Below are positions 4,834-6,433 of a DNA stretch of 6,433 bases, piece after piece. This DNA comes from Acidimicrobiia bacterium (GTDB lineage Bacteria; Actinomycetota; Acidimicrobiia; Acidimicrobiales; Hopanoidiivorantaceae), in contig JAHRAM010000170.1 in assembly GCA_020027305.1 (NCBI GenBank), positions 1 through 6,433 on the forward strand, given 5' to 3'. Position 1 is the stretch's first letter; the number at the start of each line of letters is the position of its first letter. Below the pieces are notes generated by a model. That model was not told where the DNA came from, made no database searches, and saw only the letters and a list, made by a program, of their open reading frames with translations. A program made the translations under genes and the position numbers.

Positions 4834-6252
4834 ATGACTCAAGAAGGCAAAGAAAGACAGGTAGAAGAAGGTGCTGAATTTCAAACAGGGGAAATTTCAA
4901 ATGCCCCTATGGATACAAGCCCAGTCTGGCTAAACCGAGGGAGCGTTCTAGCAAAATATATTGGTCGCCCCATCCATCGCTATTTTACAGAAGTCCAAGC
5001 CGCGGGTGGAATAGTGTTGATTGTTGCAACTGTGGTTGCCATTGTCTGGGCAAATACTTTTCGTGGGTCCTATGATTCTTTTTGGCATACCGAGATTGAT
5101 ATCTCCATCGCTGGAGTAGAGATTTTTCAAAACTCACTCGGGCATTTTGTAAACGACGTCTTAATGGTGCTGTTCTTTTTGGTAGCTGGGCTTGAGATTA
5201 AAAAAGAAATGGTGGCAGGCAGCCTTCGCAAATTTAAAGATGGCTCTCTACCTGTTATTGCAGCGGTGGGGGGAATGCTAGTGCCAGCACTTATTTTCGT
5301 GCTGTTCAATTTGGGCACTGATGATTTAAAAGGCTGGGCAATACCAACTGCCACTGACATCGCTTTTGCCATTGGCATTATTTCTCTGCTTGGAAACCGA
5401 ATTCCTTCTACCTTCCGTGTCTTTTTATTGACATTATGTGTAGTAGACGACCTATTGGCTATTTTAGTAATTGCCCTGTTTTATTCAGGGGGCATAGAGT
5501 TTCCATGGCTCTTGGGTGCTGTAGCACTAGTAATTGTTCACTGGATTTGTAGGCGAGCTAGAGTCTGGTATACCCCACTTTATTTTGCACTAGGGATATT
5601 GCTCTGGTGGATGACTTATCGTTCAGGAGTTCACCCCACGGTGGCAGGTGTGGCTATTGGGTTTTTAATACCAGTTAAACCACTTCAAGAACGCCACGAA
5701 TCTCAAGCCATTGCCTACTGGCTACAAGAAAAAGCACATGTATATGTGAGCGATGTTAGATGGGCAAATTTCCAACTTTCAGAATCTGTATCTGTGGGAG
5801 ACCGAGTAATCGCCCATTTACACCCCATCACCAGCTTTTTCATTATTCCAATATTTGCGCTAGCTAACGCTGGAATAGATCTCTCAGGTGGAGTCTTTTC
5901 TAGCGCCTTAATCAATAGAGTAACCCTCGGGGTAATAGTTGGGCTTTTAGGAGGCAAACTTCTTGGCATAACGTTATTTACATTCATTGCTACCAAACTA
6001 AAAATATCTGAGCTGCCAGCAAAAATGAATTGGGGCGCTGTCAGCGGCTTGAGTATCTTGGCAGGAATCGGTTTCACAGTAGCAATATTTGTCAGCACTT
6101 TGGCATTTGGCGATGACGGAACAGGAAATTCCCTAACATCTTCACTAGGGCAAGCAAAATTTGGGATATTTCTTGCCTCATTTGTTGCAGCTCTCTTGGG
6201 AACGTTAATTTTGCATTTCGTCTATAACAAAAAAGGGTCGCTAAATGCCTAA
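4834..6252 (+). CDS. nhaA: NhaA-type Na+/H+ antiporter
   Basis: This membrane antiporter exports Na+ (or Li+) in exchange for protons. The 472 residues carry about 12 membrane segments from residue 54 to 463. Functional residues known from E. coli NhaA can be placed: D205-D206 in VVDDLLAI (E. coli D163-D164), T174-D175 in TATDIAFAI (T132-D133), K375 in GGKLLGI (K300), and the pH-sensor segment GLEIKKEM with E121, K124 and E125 (E78, R81, E82; arginine to lysine). All key positions are filled, so it should be active. It is longer than the 388-residue E. coli protein because of an acidic N-terminal tail of about 50 residues and a hydrophilic loop (about 283-328) before HPITSFFIIPIFALANAG; both seem common in actinobacterial versions. 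The ATG at 4834 has only a weak AGAG 6 bases upstream; a start at M26 has no better site. It follows the GHKL gene by 12 bases. Confidence 0.95.
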   Translation: MTQEGKERQVEEGAEFQTGEISNAPMDTSPVWLNRGSVLAKYIGRPIHRYFTEVQAAGGIVLIVATVVAIVWANTFRGSYDSFWHTEIDISIAGVEIFQNSLGHFVNDVLMVLFFLVAGLEIKKEMVAGSLRKFKDGSLPVIAAVGGMLVPALIFVLFNLGTDDLKGWAIPTATDIAFAIGIISLLGNRIPSTFRVFLLTLCVVDDLLAILVIALFYSGGIEFPWLLGAVALVIVHWICRRARVWYTPLYFALGILLWWMTYRSGVHPTVAGVAIGFLIPVKPLQERHESQAIAYWLQEKAHVYVSDVRWANFQLSESVSVGDRVIAHLHPITSFFIIPIFALANAGIDLSGGVFSSALINRVTLGVIVGLLGGKLLGITLFTFIATKLKISELPAKMNWGAVSGLSILAGIGFTVAIFVSTLAFGDDGTGNSLTSSLGQAKFGIFLASFVAALLGTLILHFVYNKKGSLNA

Positions 6253-6352
6253 AATGTTTTTTTGAAGGAAACATCAAATAAAATCAAAATGAATATATTG
6301 TGCTATCTTATTTATCAAAAATAAAAAACAAAAATAACACAGAGCAAATAAT

Positions 6353-6391
6353 AATAGATGGCAATAGATGGTAATAAACAGATGGTAATAA
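6353..6391. repeat. Short direct repeats AATAGATGG / AGATGGTAATAA
   Basis: AATAGATGG occurs at 6353-6361 and 6363-6371 (period 10), with a variant AACAGATGG at 6377-6385. The overlapping longer string AGATGGTAATAA is exact at 6366-6377 and 6380-6391 (period 14). This is the same kind of small tandem array as in the leader of the Tad operon, with a different sequence. Confidence 0.8.
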
Positions 6392-6392
6392 T

Positions 6393-6406
6393 ATCGCAAT
6401 AGCGAT
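6393..6406. repeat. Small perfect hairpin
   Basis: ATCGC (6393-6397) and GCGAT (6402-6406) form a 5-bp stem with an AATA loop, right after the direct repeats. No T-run follows on the + strand, so it is not a standard terminator. It may be a binding site for a gene that begins beyond the window. Confidence 0.45.
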
Positions 6407-6433
6407 GTCTTAAATGAGAGTGCTAAAAACAAT

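Larger units (their letters stand above)
6253..6433. other. AT-rich non-coding tail after nhaA
   Basis: No supported gene lies here. An ATG at 6289 opens only 11 codons, and an ATG at 6414 runs off the edge without a Shine-Dalgarno sequence. Two weak AT-rich inverted repeats occur (ATGTTT 6254-6259 with AAACAT 6269-6274; TTATTT 6308-6313 with AAATAA 6319-6324), neither followed by a T-run on the + strand. Short direct repeats (6353-6391) and a small hairpin (6393-6406) fill the right end. I cannot identify an intrinsic terminator for nhaA. Confidence 0.6.

Noticed and set aside
5715..6098. 127-codon open frame on the minus strand
   Set aside because: It lies wholly inside nhaA, whose catalytic and structural residues are intact; the reverse frame shows no recognisable domain.
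6254..6274. Possible terminator ATGTTT...AAACAT after nhaA
   Set aside because: The stem is 6 bp and AT-rich with a 9-base loop, and the T-run is inside the left arm and loop rather than after the stem on the + strand.
6414..6433. ATG at the right edge as the start of the next gene
   Set aside because: No Shine-Dalgarno sequence precedes it and only six codons are visible, so nothing supports it.

Overview
The window looks like a piece of a low-GC, monoderm (single-membrane) bacterial chromosome, most likely an actinobacterium. By eye it is around 40% GC, with AT-rich gaps. The main evidence is a Tad/Flp pilus operon in the order MinD-like ATPase, TadA, TadB, TadC, short pilin, TadE. That is the order I know from actinobacteria such as Mycobacterium tuberculosis (ssd, tadA, tadB, tadC, flp-like, tadE). 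No secretin, pilotin or other outer-membrane part is present. GC this low in such an operon suggests one of the low-GC aquatic actinobacterial lineages, but I cannot assign a genus from the sequence alone.

Layout, all genes on the + strand. Positions 1-352 are an AT-rich leader, possibly starting with the last codons of an upstream gene. It is full of short tandem duplications. Positions 353-4305 hold five tightly packed Tad genes: tadZ/ssd-like, tadA (GTG start inside the end of tadZ), a single gene fusing TadB and TadC (ATGA overlap), a 78-residue Flp-type prepilin with the best Shine-Dalgarno sequence of the cluster, and tadE (TTG start overlapping the pilin stop). A 66-base gap follows, then a small GHKL ATPase of the RsbW/anti-sigma type (4372-4821) and, 12 bases later, an NhaA-type Na+/H+ antiporter (4834-6252). 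The last 181 bases are AT-rich and non-coding, with more short repeats and a small hairpin.

How the parts should work together (family knowledge plus inference): TadZ places the machine at a cell site, TadA hydrolyses ATP to drive assembly, and the fused TadBC protein is the membrane platform. The prepilin and TadE carry matching class III signal sequences for a TadV-type prepilin peptidase, which must be encoded elsewhere. The GHKL protein and NhaA probably form a separate small unit: a regulator coupled to a sodium/pH homeostasis transporter. Nothing in the sequence ties them functionally to the pilus.

The points most worth a second look are the TadB-TadC fusion, the missing Walker A lysine in TadZ, the near-identical signal motifs of pilin and TadE, and a recurring pattern of short (9-18 bp) tandem duplications in both gaps and, in frame, inside tadBC. 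I did not find a clearly new system; the core is a recognisable Tad pilus with unusual features.
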